Source: Gemmataceae bacterium
GTDB taxonomy: Bacteria > Planctomycetota > Planctomycetia > Gemmatales > Gemmataceae
Reading direction: 5' to 3'
DNA: 46,131 bases
Assembly (NCBI GenBank): GCA_009697105.1
Contig: SIAQ01000029.1
Location: 1-46,131 of the forward strand
Numbering within the stretch: the stretch's first letter is position 1; each line of letters starts with the position of its first letter. The notes below the pieces were generated by a model. The model saw only the letters and a list, made by a program, of their open reading frames with translations. It was not told where the DNA came from and ran no database searches. The position numbers and the translations under genes are program-made. Positions 45,199 to 46,131 of this stretch are shown here, one piece after another.

Positions 45199-45356
45199 AT
45201 AGTTGAAGTCAAAGTCAACGGCTCAAAACTAAGGTCGATCGAGGCGAGAGAATTCATGGCGTCGTTATGCGGTTTGACTGGGCGTCGAAACCAGGCACGC
45301 TGATCGAAAAGATCAGCCTGTGGTTACGTAAGATCTAATAACGTAAAGGAAATCTA

Positions 45357-46131
45357 ATGGCGAAAAAAAAACGTGAATGGTCCTTTGACAAAGTAGTTGC
45401 GAAGGCCAAACAGGCACTGCTCGAAACCGATTCACTGGAAATTCATCTTGGACGTTTTCACGAATGGAGTTCCGAGCTTGGTTATACTCCGCAGCAATAC
45501 GGCGGTTTGTTTCGGATGACTGTTTCATTGGCGCGCTGGAGCGAGGCGCTGATCTTAGCGGCGGCAAACAACCAGGACGCCTGGCTCAAAATTCATTTGG
45601 TGTGGCGCTACTATGCATTTGGGGAGCGTGTATATATCGATCGCGCCACTCAACTCGCTGGGGAGTCCCCCGAATTAGCGAAACGCCGGCAACTGAAAAT
45701 TGGGATTATCGAATACCAGCATCTAGCAGGTTTATTGATGACCATGGCATTTTCAGCCGTCCTGGGAGAGGATGAGGTAGCACACTGGTTAGGGAACCGA
45801 TGCCTAAAGATGGTGCGTGAAAAGGAACTATTCGTCAGTGCTGACGCTCTCACCGAGGGCCCGACACAGGGCTATTTGCTGCGACTATTTTGTTTGTGGC
45901 AAAACATTGCCATCGATTTTGTTCAACTGGGGGTGAAGAATCATGGTCCATTCGAGGGAATCTTCGCAAACTGGACAAACGCTGATACCGAGCAAGAAAA
46001 GAGAGCCAGTTGCGAGCGTTTGGAGAGGGCCAAGCGCTTGCTGTTTCCTTCAATGGTCTCCTTGGCGAAGCCTTTCTCAAACTGTTTCCTTCACGGTCTG
46101 ATTCACGTTTCCTTGTCGTCTTCTTGGCGAC
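45357..46131 (+). CDS. Unrecognised protein, 3' end beyond the window
   Basis: An ATG at 45357, with AAGGA nine bases upstream, opens a frame that stays open to the window edge (258 codons). The product starts MAKKKREWSFDKVVAKAKQA and is mostly helical and soluble in appearance, with no motif I recognise. Codon use is plainly AT-richer than in recD2. The break in element B8 just upstream suggests that this gene arrived with a rearrangement. A small hairpin (CTGATC/GATCAG, 45300-45315) precedes it. Truncated by the window end. Confidence 0.75.
   Translation, partial: MAKKKREWSFDKVVAKAKQALLETDSLEIHLGRFHEWSSELGYTPQQYGGLFRMTVSLARWSEALILAAANNQDAWLKIHLVWRYYAFGERVYIDRATQLAGESPELAKRRQLKIGIIEYQHLAGLLMTMAFSAVLGEDEVAHWLGNRCLKMVREKELFVSADALTEGPTQGYLLRLFCLWQNIAIDFVQLGVKNHGPFEGIFANWTNADTEQEKRASCERLERAKRLLFPSMVSLAKPFSNCFLHGLIHVSLSSSWR

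Overview
The window reads as a chromosome segment from a planctomycete, most likely a Gemmataceae-type bacterium. This is inferred from gene content: several DUF1559 proteins, a DUF1501 protein, exported WD40, PQQ and FG-GAP propellers, FHA and PP2C signalling proteins, and many long intergenic palindromes. The DNA is GC-rich. Genes lie on both strands in short runs. No rRNA, tRNA, CRISPR array or intact transposase was seen.

Layout. 1-5 kb: hslV-hslU protease genes (minus), then a TPM-domain membrane protein, a HIT protein and hemC (plus; the last two overlap by ATGA). 5-18 kb: a long minus-strand run with a CxxCH secreted protein, M50 membrane protease, secreted alpha/beta hydrolase, thioredoxin-like protein, thiolase, MFS transporter, FG-GAP/ASPIC protein, PQQ propeller, a VWA protein, and a zinc ribbon-pseudokinase-PP2C fusion. 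18-27 kb: accessory region with two PIN toxin-antitoxin pairs, one intact and one frameshifted DUF1559 gene, a DUF1501 gene, an unrecognised AT-richer gene, a frameshifted Rpn-type nuclease gene, a dipeptidase, and an SPFH plus ribbon-helix-helix pair. 27-35 kb: a 1042-residue exported WD40 protein, a secreted TRASH/YHS-like protein, an FHA coiled-coil protein and a small membrane protein. 35-46 kb: ileS, a nucleotidyltransferase with a small partner ORF, a large DUF1559 protein, class I aldolase, recD2, and an unrecognised gene running off the end.

The most unusual feature is the repeats. At least ten sequence families of inverted repeats (arms about 20-35 bp, mostly short spacers) occur in 46 kb. 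In most families each arm is itself a small hairpin, so the element is a palindrome of hairpins, like REP doublets (REPINs). They sit against the 3' ends of genes and supply the stop codon of at least six genes. Two have entered coding sequence in frame (ileS and the DUF1501 gene).

Other points of interest are an isoleucyl-tRNA synthetase whose HIGH signature reads GVHH, the pseudokinase-PP2C/VWA pair, and two genes broken by small indels. All functions are assigned from sequence motifs by eye; no database search was run.
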